Assembly (NCBI GenBank): GCA_963744875.1
Contig: CAVUVQ010000043.1
Location: forward strand, 1-64,000
Direction: 5' to 3'
DNA: 64,000 bases
From: JACDAE01 sp963744875
GTDB taxonomy: Bacteria; Chloroflexota; Ktedonobacteria; Ktedonobacterales; Ktedonobacteraceae
Position numbers and translations under genes: made by a program. Shown here in pieces: positions 44,200 through 53,364 of this stretch. The notes beneath the pieces are model-generated. The model was given only the letters and a program-made list of their open reading frames with translations. It ran no database searches and was not told the origin of the DNA. How positions within the stretch are numbered: the first letter of the stretch is position 1; each line of letters starts with the position of its first letter.

Positions 44200-44993
44200 T
44201 GTAAGGCATAGTAGTTCTCTCCTATTCTAACAGTGCATTAGATACGCACTCTCCCACTTAATCCACCACGCACGTCAGAAGCAAGAAGTATGTTCAATTG
44301 TCCTGGGTCATGAGTACGAGATGTTGTACTGCTATTTATGCTAAATGTGTAAACGTGTTATTTATTTTCTTTACTCTTTCTTCTCTCTAGCTAATGGCAT
44401 TTTTGGATTCAGAGAAGACGACAATAAATCTCTATATGTATTTATTCCCTATGCAAAAAGTACAAAATTATGCTTCAAATGTCAATGGTAGGAAAGGTGT
44501 TGATTTGGCGATAAATTGAACGTGTGGTTGAGAAATATTAACAAAATTTCTTTATAGCTATAATGAAGGTGGCTGAATAAACAATAATTGGTGCTATTTG
44601 GGAAATGAAACAGTGCTAATGCTATATAAAATGTGCATATTTTGTTTATTGTGGTTGAGAATCTTACACCCTGATATAAATATTTCTATCATGCCCTATT
44701 GAAAGAAAGTCTGTATATATGGCAATAATGCTATACTCTGTAGGTGCGGAGCGTCTTCATATGATTTCCTAACCAATCGCTACACAGTTTAAGATAAAAT
44801 ATATAGTTACATAACATGACTTGCATTTTTTCTTGATATAGGGTACCATTTTGTTCTATGAGAGACTGCTAGTGTAGTGCTTTCATAAAACAAAACGGCA
44901 AAAAGAAGAGCTTTTCCTCAATATTGAGAATAGAGAGCACCACCATCTTTTAGTGCTATAAAAGCTGGACTATGCCCAGGAGTCGACGAGAAG
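44200..44993. other. AT-rich divergent gap, likely promoters
   Basis: Nearly 800 bases without an ORF I would support. It is clearly more AT-rich than its flanks and separates the NRPS-led operon from the divergent PrnB-like gene. GGAGAG at about 44218 (minus strand) is a possible ribosome site for the NRPS. TATACT at 44732 could be a -10 box but has no well-spaced -35. The length suggests regulation or a lost gene. Confidence 0.5.
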
Positions 44994-46254
44994 GTGAAGA
45001 CCATTGTAGCGACTCCACAAAAAGATTTTTTTCAAAACCTACTGGGAGATGCATCGAAAATGGTTTATGTAAAGGCAGTGTCAAATGGCATTATGGATGG
45101 CAAATCTTCTCAATTATTGGAATGCTTACGACAGGAGCAAGCAATAAATCAGGCAATAGCTGATGATGATCCATTGGATGTGGATTCTTCTCTCCGCATG
45201 CTTCCTATCCTCAATGAACAAAAAAACGTGACCCTCATAGGAGATGTCCTGGAACAGGTTATAATAAAAGCCCAGAATCAGAGCAAAGGAAACTTTATTC
45301 ACTCCAGTGCTGCTATTAGAGATATCTGTATGTTTGCTGCCTCATTAATAAGTTATGGCATTGAACCAGACGAGCGCGTATCTGGCTTTAGCCAGACACT
45401 AATGGACCTTTCTATCACCGCCAAAACGAGTCTTCCCAGAGATTCGTTCATCGATTACACTTCTCGCAACCCGCAAGGTGGAAGAGAACGACGTTTCACC
45501 AGCCGACCTGAAGAAGGAATTTTTATCGATAGTTTGCGTCGTGGCATGGCTGCTCTTGATGCATGCCTGCAAGAACTGATGCAGGCATGCCGTTACTCTT
45601 TTGCACAGAAAGAGTTTGCTGAGCATTGTTATGCCTCTGCTCATAATTTCCAGATTATGATTGATGCAATCGTCCAGGTAAAAAGAGGCATCACTACTGA
45701 AGTTTTTACTCACTACATACGACCTTTTTTTGAGCCATTTCATGTTGAAGGGAGAGCATATAGCGCTCCCAGTGGCGCGGAGATGTCAATATTAAACATA
45801 GATCTGATCATATGGGGGTCTGATTGTTACGATGAAATTTATATGCCCTATGTCCAGGCTAACATTATCCGTCTTCCCGTCGTATATCAGGAGATTTGTC
45901 GACTCTTTGTAGGAGGAAAATCGTTGGTCACACGATTACAGGAGATTGTTACTTCAGGACGATCTTTATGTAAGGATGAACGAGAATTCCACATATGCGT
46001 TACATTCTCTCTTGACAAAAATGTACTCCTTCCGTATGCCCCATTACAAAGTAGCTGAGGATAACGTCAAATTGCGCCTCAAGGAGACAGGAGGGGCAGA
46101 GGTGAAAGGGAGTAGTGGTTTTGGGATCGACGAGGTGAAGTATGTCCTGGATCAAACGATGAAAAGTCGCCAACTGCTATCACAGATCCTTACACTTGAA
46201 GACCCCATTCGGGTCCATCAGGAAGAGGCAAAGAGGATACAGGAGTCCGAGTGA
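44994..46254 (+). pseudogene. PrnB/tryptophan-dioxygenase-superfamily-like protein, frameshifted
   Basis: Two frames joined near 46020-46055 give about 419 residues. The first (GTG 44994) is helical and contains HYIRPFFEPFHVEGRAYSAP, SGAEMSILNIDLIIWGSDCY, and YVQANIIRLPVVYQEICRLF. The second contributes SFRMPHYKVAEDNVKLRL, then VKGSSGFGIDEVKYVLDQT. The order of F-EP-x-VxGxxYxxPSGAE, LWGSD, RxPH and GSSGFG recalls the heme-dependent PrnB (monodechloroaminopyrrolnitrin synthase) family; H of RMPH would be the heme ligand. This rests on my memory of the family. If right it oxidises an indole or phenol amino acid. Divergent from the NRPS operon. Confidence 0.5.
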
Positions 46255-46283
46255 TCGCGCCTATGGAATCGCTTCAGTCGCAA

Positions 46284-48155
46284 TCAGGACCAGATCTCTT
46301 CAGCCTGGTCTTGCACTTTGCGTGTATAGAGTCGGTAGTATGTGCCCCGACTTTTAAGAAGTTCTTCGTGTCTGCCTTGCTCAATGATACGGCCTTTTTC
46401 GATGACTACGATCTTGTCAGCGTTTTGTACTGTGGTCAGACGGTGTGCAATGACTATCGTTGTACGTTTGCGCATCAAGAGATCAAGAGCTTCCTGGACC
46501 AGGCGTTCGCTTTCGTTGTCCAGGGAACTGGTAGCTTCGTCCAGGATAAGGATGCGTGGATTGCGTAGCAGTGCGCGTGCAATTGCTATACGTTGGCGCT
46601 GCCCGCCGGAGAGCTTGACGCCGCGTTCGCCAACCAGGGTGTCATAGCCCTGAGGCAATAGTTCAATAAACTCCTGCGCATTGGCGGCACGGGCGGCCTC
46701 TTCGATCTCGACCAGTGTTGCATCCAGGCGTCCGTAGGCGATATTCTCGCGTATTGTTGCACCAAAGAGTACTGGCTCCTGAAGCACAATGCCGATCTGT
46801 TCGCGTAAACTTTTGACCTGCACATGACGGATGTCATAGCCATCTACGGTAATGCGTCCCCCCTGGACATCAAAAAAGCGTGGAATCAGGTTGGCAATCG
46901 TCGTTTTGCCCGCGCCGCTTGGTCCAACCAGTGCTACAACCTTTCCTTGCTCAGCCTCAAATGTAAGATCATGCAATACCGGTGTTTGTGCATCATAACC
47001 AAAGTGGACCTGCTCAAAGCGTACATTACCCTCAACTGGTGGTAAGGGGGATGCATCCGGTTCATCGGCGATCGTCACAGGCTGATCCAACAATTCAAAG
47101 ACGCGTTCGGCAGCTCCCAACGCTGTCTGGAATTGAGCATACAGGTTACCAAGATTAATAAAGGGTTGCGAGAGGATACCAAAGTAGATCACAATGGTTG
47201 CCAGGATGCCGATGGTGAGACTTCCACTGAGGACTGCCGAGCCTGCATACCAGAGAAATACGGCGATGCCCGCAGAACTGATCAGGCCCGTCCCACCCTG
47301 GACGAGGCTTTGTAAGCGCGAACGCTTTCTCACAATGCCAAATTGTTGCCACGCAATGGTATTATAGCGCTCAATTTCGTAGTCCTCGCGCGTGAATGCT
47401 TTGACAATTTTAGCATTACTGATCGCTTCCTCCGAAGATGCCGTTGCTTCACTCAATTTCGTGAGTTCCTGTTTCGCAAATCTACGTAGTGAGCGACTGG
47501 CAATAATGGGAAGAAATGCAACTGGAAAGAGAATGAGGGCAGTAATCAGTAACGTCGGGCCGAACGAGATATTCGATGGCGCGAGTGGGACATTGATATT
47601 GAACTGTCGCGCCGTCGCTAATATCGTGTTCGGACCCCCAATAATCACCGCCAGCCCGAGTACCAATGTGATCAAACTCTGTATGAAGCTGATGAGATTA
47701 TTGGTAATAGCGCCACGTATCAGGGATACATCATTGGTCAGGCGGCTCAATAATTCTCCTGTGCGGTTCTCCTGGAAAAAGCTCAATGGAAGCTTTTGTA
47801 GATGGCTGAACAGGCGTATGCGCAGTTCAATCACCACCTTTTCGCCGATATTGGTCATCCAGTAATTCTGTAAGAAGCTGATAAGGGCTTGCGCAACACC
47901 CAGTCCAAGTAAGAGAAAAATAATGCTATGCAGCGCACTCACATTTTTGCTGATCGCACTATCGATAATCTGCCCCGTCAATGCTGGATAAGCAATGGTG
48001 AATGTGCTGGTGAGTGATGCTGCTAATAAAATAATGGCGAGCTGCCACCAGTAAGGGCGGGCCAGACTGAGAAGACGGCTAACGCGATAACGGGTGGGTT
48101 TAACTTTACTGTATGGGCGGTCGAGATCCTGTTTATTGCGACGTGATTCTTGCAC
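46284..48155 (-). CDS. ABC exporter, MsbA/multidrug type, GTG start
   Basis: A 623-residue half-transporter: six membrane helices in residues ~35-350 (YWWQLAIILLAASLTSTFTI), then ATPase with Walker A GPSGAGKTT, signature SGGQRQRIAIARALL and Walker B ILILDEATSSLD. It works as a homodimer exporting lipids, drugs or peptides. GTG 48155 is supported by GAGGAG eight bases upstream. Its 3' end is convergent with the PrnB-like gene (29-base gap). Substrate cannot be read; proximity to the NRPS region is only suggestive. Confidence 0.9.
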   Translation of the reverse strand: MQESRRNKQDLDRPYSKVKPTRYRVSRLLSLARPYWWQLAIILLAASLTSTFTIAYPALTGQIIDSAISKNVSALHSIIFLLLGLGVAQALISFLQNYWMTNIGEKVVIELRIRLFSHLQKLPLSFFQENRTGELLSRLTNDVSLIRGAITNNLISFIQSLITLVLGLAVIIGGPNTILATARQFNINVPLAPSNISFGPTLLITALILFPVAFLPIIASRSLRRFAKQELTKLSEATASSEEAISNAKIVKAFTREDYEIERYNTIAWQQFGIVRKRSRLQSLVQGGTGLISSAGIAVFLWYAGSAVLSGSLTIGILATIVIYFGILSQPFINLGNLYAQFQTALGAAERVFELLDQPVTIADEPDASPLPPVEGNVRFEQVHFGYDAQTPVLHDLTFEAEQGKVVALVGPSGAGKTTIANLIPRFFDVQGGRITVDGYDIRHVQVKSLREQIGIVLQEPVLFGATIRENIAYGRLDATLVEIEEAARAANAQEFIELLPQGYDTLVGERGVKLSGGQRQRIAIARALLRNPRILILDEATSSLDNESERLVQEALDLLMRKRTTIVIAHRLTTVQNADKIVVIEKGRIIEQGRHEELLKSRGTYYRLYTRKVQDQAEEIWS

Positions 48156-48265
48156 GTGTAGCTCCTCATCGCTATTGTAGATGCGCTATTTACCTGATCA
48201 CTATGTGTTACGTTTTTTATTCTATGGGGTTGTAGATGAGGAGCAACGTTGTTATGGATTTATTC

Positions 48266-48650
48266 TTACATAGCCTCCAACCGCTTTTTCCGCTTCACCG
48301 CCTCGAAATAGTCAGGATCAAGCTCCAATGCGCGATTGATGGCGAGCAATGCCTCCTCTTTCTTACCCATAATACCAAGTACCCATGCCTTCCCATCCCA
48401 TGCGGGTACGGAGATTTCATCCAACCTCAGAGCTTCGTTAAAATCTGTTAGCGCCTCCTCGTAGCGTGCTATCATCGCCAGGCAGGTCCCTCGAACATAA
48501 TAAGCTTCGGGATTTGTTTCATCTAACTTAATGGCACGCTCTATTGCCGCTAACGCTTCAACATAACGGATAGAGTCGGATAGCTGCCGACTATAGGTGA
48601 GCCAGAAAAGTGCCTGTTGTTGACTGTATGTCTTGTTCGTTATTCGCCAT
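48266..48650 (-). pseudogene. TPR-repeat protein, frameshifted
   Basis: From ATG 48650 (two bases after the MocA-like stop) the frame reads MANNEQDIQS and soon stops; a second frame from about 48620 reads QALFWLTYSRQLSDSIRYVE, then tetratricopeptide repeats (AIERAIKLDETNPEAYYVRG, EEALTDFNEALRLDE, EEALLAINRALELDPDY). That frame has no ATG, GTG or TTG until 48475, so an indel near 48620 is the simplest explanation. The full product would be about 128 residues with three TPRs, a protein-protein interaction module. Confidence 0.75.
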
Positions 48651-48652
48651 GC

Positions 48653-49327
48653 TCATTTCCCCTGTTGTTGCTGTTTGCGTTCCCACTCCGCCACAACGGC
48701 CTGATAAGCTTCCCAGGTATCTACATCATAACTTGCCACGGCATCACTTAGTTCGATGGTGCCCACCTCCTGCTTGTGGCGCTCAATGACGCTACGAGCG
48801 CCTTCGTCTCCACTGATTTGCAGGAGTTCGGGGAAGAGGCTGGCGTCGAATAAGACCGGGTTGCCGCGTTTGCCATTATATAATGGAGTGATAATACGTT
48901 TATCTGTAGTCTGCTTGTTAGTGATAAGTGCATCGATGATATGTGGCGTCATTAGCGGTTGATCCCCAAGCAGAATAATAACACCGTCAAGGGAATGGAA
49001 TACTGGCCCGTCTGTGTTCCTATTTTGTAGAAGTACCTGAAGCCCTGCCTGTAACGATGTGCTCATTCCCTGGCGATAGTGCGTATTTTCGATGCTGATC
49101 ACAGCAGGGGAGACAGTAAAGGTAGCTATGTGCGTCCGCACCTGCTCTGCCTGATGTCCTAGCACGATCACAATAGGACGTGCCTGTGAGGCGAGCGTTG
49201 CCGCAATGACATGCGCCAGGACAGGTCTATTTCCCAGCGGCAAGAGCAGCTTGTGGCGTCCAGCGCCCATGCGACTGGAGCTACCAGCGGCGAGAATGAT
49301 AGCCGCAAATGAATCAGATGTTGACAT
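48653..49327 (-). CDS. MocA/MobA-like nucleotidyltransferase
   Basis: A 224-residue NTP-transferase. It begins FAAIILAAGSSSRMGAGRHK followed by LLLPLGNRPVLAHVI, the signature of molybdenum-cofactor cytidylyl/guanylyltransferases, with GVIILLGDQPLMTPHIIDAL (metal-binding Asp) and GNPVLFDASLFPELLQISGD. It would attach CMP or another nucleotide to a pterin cofactor. ATG 49327 with GAGG nine bases upstream is preferred over the 13-codon longer start. Divergent from larE; TPR gene follows at once. Confidence 0.85.
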   Translation of the reverse strand: MSTSDSFAAIILAAGSSSRMGAGRHKLLLPLGNRPVLAHVIAATLASQARPIVIVLGHQAEQVRTHIATFTVSPAVISIENTHYRQGMSTSLQAGLQVLLQNRNTDGPVFHSLDGVIILLGDQPLMTPHIIDALITNKQTTDKRIITPLYNGKRGNPVLFDASLFPELLQISGDEGARSVIERHKQEVGTIELSDAVASYDVDTWEAYQAVVAEWERKQQQQGK

Positions 49328-49347
49328 AAGATATGCCTCGTTTTCCG

Positions 49348-49395
49348 ATAAGTGTTGGGCAAGCACACGCCCCTACCCAACACTTATGGTATAAT
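49348..49395. promoter_or_regulatory. Perfect 12-base inverted repeat and -10 box before larE
   Basis: ATAAGTGTTGGG (49348-49359) and CCCAACACTTAT (49376-49387) are exact inverted repeats with a 16-base loop carrying GGGCAAGCACACGCCCCTA-like dispersed-repeat sequence. TATAAT follows at 49390-49395, reading towards larE. It may be an operator, a hairpin, or a repeat copy placed in the divergent promoter region. Confidence 0.6.
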
Positions 49396-49476
49396 AGCGA
49401 CCGTATGTCGATAGAGACTAATAAATGGATTGGGAGAAACCTGTCTACGTTTCATATCCCTGCCTGGAGTAACATA

Positions 49477-50355
49477 ATGCTTGAAACTACCAATGTCAAT
49501 AATGAAAATGTAGTGCTGGATGCCGAGATACAGGCAAAATATGAACGGCTGCAGGAGATTCTGCGCGAAATGGGATCGGTGCTTGTGGCTTATTCTGGGG
49601 GTGTTGATAGTGCGCTCTTGCTCAAAGTCGCCCATGATGTGTTGGGTGAGCGAGCCATGGGAGCACTTGCCTCGTCGGATGCCTATGCTCCTGAAGAGAC
49701 TTCTGAGGCTCTTGCCGTTGCGGCTCAGATGGGCATTCCTGTGTTGACATTGGAGACACATGAGCTAGAAGATGAGCGCTATGTTGTCAATAATATCAAT
49801 CGCTGCTATTTTTGTAAGACGGAACTCTTTACAGAATTAGAGCCACTGGCAAAGCAGCATAACCTCCTCCATATTGCGTATGGCGTGAATAAAGATGATG
49901 ATGGAGATTATCGTCCCGGACAACGTGCGGCGCATGAGTTTGCAGTACGTGGTCCCTTGAAGGAAGCTGGAATGGGCAAACACGAGATACGTACGGTTGC
50001 TCGTATGCTTGGTGTACCCGTATGGGATAAACCGGCGCTGGCCTGCTTCTCTTCGCGCATACCCTACGGAAGCAAGGTTGATGTGGCTTCATTGCAGATG
50101 GTGTACAAAGCGGAGAAGTTGCTACATGAACTGGGTTTTCACCAGTTGCGTGTGCGTCATCACGATAAAGTTGCCCGCATTGAAGTGGAGCGTGCCGAGA
50201 TGCCGCGTCTGATCGAGGAAGAGATGAGTCGTCGCGTGACCGATGGACTACGCAAAATTGGCTATTCGTATGTGACTCTTGACCTTCTGGGCTATCGTAG
50301 CGGGAGCATGAACGAGGGCTTCTTTAAGAAGAAAAAGGCTATTGAGGCCCAATAA
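49477..50355 (+). CDS. larE: Pyridinium-dicarboxylate sulfurtransferase LarE-like (PP-loop ATPase)
   Basis: A 292-residue PP-loop enzyme: VLVAYSGGVDSALLLKVAHD binds ATP, CYFCKTELF follows, and LACFSSRIPYG carries the cysteine at the position that donates sulfur in sacrificial LarE enzymes. LarE inserts sulfur into the nickel-pincer cofactor precursor; larB and larC are not in the window. ATG 49477 with GGAG eight bases upstream is preferred to the 48-codon longer frame. A cysteine desulfurase gene follows, so sulfur may be supplied by persulfide. Confidence 0.88.
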   Translation: MLETTNVNNENVVLDAEIQAKYERLQEILREMGSVLVAYSGGVDSALLLKVAHDVLGERAMGALASSDAYAPEETSEALAVAAQMGIPVLTLETHELEDERYVVNNINRCYFCKTELFTELEPLAKQHNLLHIAYGVNKDDDGDYRPGQRAAHEFAVRGPLKEAGMGKHEIRTVARMLGVPVWDKPALACFSSRIPYGSKVDVASLQMVYKAEKLLHELGFHQLRVRHHDKVARIEVERAEMPRLIEEEMSRRVTDGLRKIGYSYVTLDLLGYRSGSMNEGFFKKKKAIEAQ

Positions 50356-50381
50356 GAAGCCAACAGGAACGGGATACTACC

Positions 50382-51534
50382 ATGTCTGAGCGCACCATTT
50401 ATCTTGATCATGCCGCAACAACGCCCCTTGACCCGCGTGTTTTGGATGCAATGATCCCTTATCTTACAACGGAATACGGCAATGCCAGTAGCATCTACAC
50501 ATTGGGACGCCATGCGATGCAGGCAATTGATCATGCCCGTGAGCAGGTGGCCGATGCTATTCATTGTCGCCCTACTGAGATCGCCTTTGTTGGGTGTGGC
50601 TCTGAAAGCGATAATCTGGCTATCAAGGGGATCGCCTATGCTGCACAGAAAAAAGGGAATCATCTGATAACTTCATCGATTGAGCATCATGCCGTATTGC
50701 ATACCTGTCAGTATCTGGAGCGCTCCGGTTTCAAGACAACATATCTGCCCGTCGATGCATATGGCCGTGTTGACCCTGATGAGGTGGCACGTGCGATTAC
50801 CGATCAGACGATCCTCGTTTCGGTGATGTACGCGAACAACGAGGTCGGAACGATCGAGCCAATTGCTGAGATTGGGCGCATCTGTCGTGCCCGTAAAATT
50901 CCTTTTCACGTTGATGCGGTACAGGCTGGTGGTGCTTTACCCATCGATGTTGCCGCGCTCAATGTTGATCTGCTCTCGCTCTCGGCACACAAATTCTATG
51001 GACCCAAGGGCATGGGTATTCTCTATGTGCGTCAGGGTATGCGCATTCTCCCTCAACTACAGGGTGGCTCTCAGGAACGTGGTCGCCGCGCTGGAACCGA
51101 GGATGTCGCGGGTATCGTTGGAACAGCTACCGCTCTCACGCTGGCACAGGAAGAGATGGCCGAGGTAGCACCTCGTATCAAAGCTCTGCGTGATCGCTTG
51201 ATCGAGGGCGTTCTGACAATTCCTGGAAGCCGTCTTGACAGGCCATCCTGGCGAGCGCTTGCCCAATAATGCCAGCTTCTGCTTTGAAGGTGTTGAAGGT
51301 GAATCGCTGCTACTTAGTCTAGACTTGCTTGGGATTGCGGCATCAAGCGGTTCAGCCTGTACCTCTGGTTCCGTTGATCCTTCGCATGTTCTGATCGCAA
51401 TGGGCATGCCTGCCGCGTGGTTGCGTGGTAGCTTACGCCTGACATTGGGAAAATCAAATACTCAGGCGGATGTTGATGCCATTCTCACTCATCTTCCTTC
51501 CATCGTCGAGAAAATCAGAGGACTTGGCTTGTAG
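50382..51534 (+). pseudogene. Cysteine desulfurase (IscS/NifS-like), frameshifted
   Basis: The first 285 residues read IYLDHAATTPLDPRVLDAM, ITSSIEHHAVLHTCQYL (PLP His), HVDAVQAGGALPID and the PLP lysine in LSLSAHKFYGPKG. The frame changes near 51238 (one extra T in CGTCTTGACAGG): the remainder, GHPGERLPNNASF and SSGSACTSGSVDPSHVL with the catalytic Cys, is in the next frame to 51534. Repaired, it is about 383 residues, normal for the family. It makes persulfide from cysteine for Fe-S or thio-cofactors; it follows larE by 26 bases. Confidence 0.88.
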
Positions 51535-51681
51535 GTACATAGCTGGGAGCTTTGCCGATGGCTTGTTGTTCCTGGCCTCTTTTTGTGGTACAGTTGCTGC
51601 TATTGTAGGGTCAAGCGATATCGTTCAATCTCTTTAATGGACGGAGACCCATAAGAACTTCTCACTGCTAAAGGAAATGTT

Positions 51682-52854
51682 ATGGATTCGGTCAAACGCG
51701 AAGTGCTGGCGCAACGGGTACTTAAAGTCAAACCTTCCGGCATTCGCAAATTTTTTGATATTATCAATACCATGCCAGATGTTATCTCATTGGGCGTCGG
51801 CGAACCAGATTTTGTGACGCCAGAACACATTCGCCAGGCTGGTATCAACTCGATCGTGCAGGGGCACACGCGCTATACATCCAATTATGGAACGCTAGAG
51901 TTACGCCAGGAAATCGCTGCTATGTTGCAACGTCGTTATGATCTTACCTATAATCCGGTCAATCAGATCCTGGTGACGGTTGGTGTAAGCGAAGGGGTCG
52001 ATCTGGCGATGCGTACGCTCATTGATCCTGGTGATGAAGTGATCTCGCCTGACCCCGGCTATGTAGCCTATGAGGCTGATATTGTGCTGGCTGGCGGCGT
52101 TCCTGTTCCCGTTCCCACCTATGCAGAATATGGCTTTGGAGTGCGTGCTGCTGAGATTGCCGCTGCTATTACGCCGCGCACAAAGATGATTTTACTTGGT
52201 AATCCCAATAATCCTACCGGTGCTGTCATACCTCGTGCCGAACTTGAAGATATCGCGAAGTTGGCCGTCGAGCACGATCTGGTCGTTGCCAGCGATGAAG
52301 TCTATAGTCGCCTTGTTTACGGAACCGAACATGTCTCGATCGCAACCTTGCCCGGTATGCAGGAGCGCACCGTCTTGCTTGATGGTTTCTCTAAAGCCTA
52401 TGCGATGACTGGCTGGCGGGTCGGTTATGTTGCAGCCCCCACTCATATTCTGGAAGCGATGCTCAAAGTGCATCAGTATGCCATCATGTGCGCGGGAACC
52501 TCTGCCCAGGAGGCAGCCCTTGAGGCATTACGCCATGGCGAAGAGGATGTAGAACGCATGCACGCCGATTACGCCCGTCGCGGCACCATGTTTGTAGCTG
52601 GCCTCAATCGCATCGGTCTTCCCACCAGTGCACCCCGCGGTGCTTTCTACGCCTTTCCCTATGTAGGTGCCACTGGTATGACCGATGAAGAGTTTGCTGA
52701 GAAACTGCTCTTTGAGGAAAAAGTCGCTGTGGTTCCCGGTAGTTCATTTGGTGTCGCTGGTATTGGCTATGTTCGCGCTGCATATTGTACTGCATATGAT
52801 AAGCTGGAAGAGTCTCTGGTGCGTATAGAGCGCTTTTTGAAGAAGCATGCTTAG
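51682..52854 (+). CDS. Class I PLP aminotransferase (AspC/PatA-like)
   Basis: A 390-residue fold-type I aminotransferase: PDVISLGVGEPDFVTPEHIR, GNPNNPTGAVIP, DEVYSRLVYG, PLP lysine in LDGFSKAYAMTGWRVGY and the carboxylate-binding Arg in GIGYVRAAYC. It probably transfers amino groups between aspartate, aromatic or similar acids and 2-oxoglutarate; exact specificity cannot be read. ATG 51682 has AAAGGAAATGTT before it. HicB-like gene follows after 34 bases. Confidence 0.9.
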   Translation: MDSVKREVLAQRVLKVKPSGIRKFFDIINTMPDVISLGVGEPDFVTPEHIRQAGINSIVQGHTRYTSNYGTLELRQEIAAMLQRRYDLTYNPVNQILVTVGVSEGVDLAMRTLIDPGDEVISPDPGYVAYEADIVLAGGVPVPVPTYAEYGFGVRAAEIAAAITPRTKMILLGNPNNPTGAVIPRAELEDIAKLAVEHDLVVASDEVYSRLVYGTEHVSIATLPGMQERTVLLDGFSKAYAMTGWRVGYVAAPTHILEAMLKVHQYAIMCAGTSAQEAALEALRHGEEDVERMHADYARRGTMFVAGLNRIGLPTSAPRGAFYAFPYVGATGMTDEEFAEKLLFEEKVAVVPGSSFGVAGIGYVRAAYCTAYDKLEESLVRIERFLKKHA

Positions 52855-52888
52855 CGTAGTGTAGGAAGTATTTCAAGGTGAAATAGCT

Positions 52889-53101
52889 ATGCGGTTTAAA
52901 GTGGTTCTTGAGCCATCTGAAGAAGGTGGTTATACAGTCTATGTGCCATCTCTGCCAGGGTGTATCAGTGAGGGCGAGACAGTAGAGGAAGTGCTCTCTA
53001 ACATCGAAGAGGCTGTAATGCTTTACCTCGAGCCTGTAGATGATGATTTAGTGATAGGTGAGGGTGGGATGGTGAGGGAGATCGAAATTGAGCGAGGATA
53101 A
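52889..53101 (+). CDS. HicB-like antitoxin domain protein, orphan
   Basis: A 70-residue protein matching the HicB/UPF0150 fold: EEGGYTVYVPSLPGCISEGE and TVEEVLSNIEEAVMLYLE. It has no C-terminal DNA-binding domain and no HicA toxin gene within the next 260 bases, so it is an orphan of the stand-alone class. AAGGTGAAATAGCT gives a ribosome site. Role unknown; a strong hairpin terminator follows. Confidence 0.85.
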   Translation: MRFKVVLEPSEEGGYTVYVPSLPGCISEGETVEEVLSNIEEAVMLYLEPVDDDLVIGEGGMVREIEIERG

Positions 53102-53147
53102 GTCTGGATCTATTTCTCGAATTATTGTGATGAATTTACTATAACAA

Positions 53148-53187
53148 AAAAGAGAGCGATGGAAGAAGTTTATCATCGCTCTCTTTT
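53148..53187 (+). terminator. Strong intrinsic terminator after hicB
   Basis: AAAAGAGAGCGATG (53148-53161) pairs perfectly with CATCGCTCTCTTTT (53174-53187) around a 12-base loop, followed by GTT. A T-rich 3' arm and an A-rich 5' arm make it a plausible terminator in the plus direction. Confidence 0.85.
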
Positions 53188-53364
53188 GTTAATCGGCGTT
53201 AGCTCACAGATGCACTAATGCGTATTTCGAGGAATAGCAACGAAATGAGATGGATAACAACGAATATGGACCCATCCCTATGGTATACTTGCTTAAGGTG
53301 GTGATACCATCGCAAAGGTTTTACGGCGATCGTCTGCTCTCTACGGCAAGAAAGAGGTGCGTTT

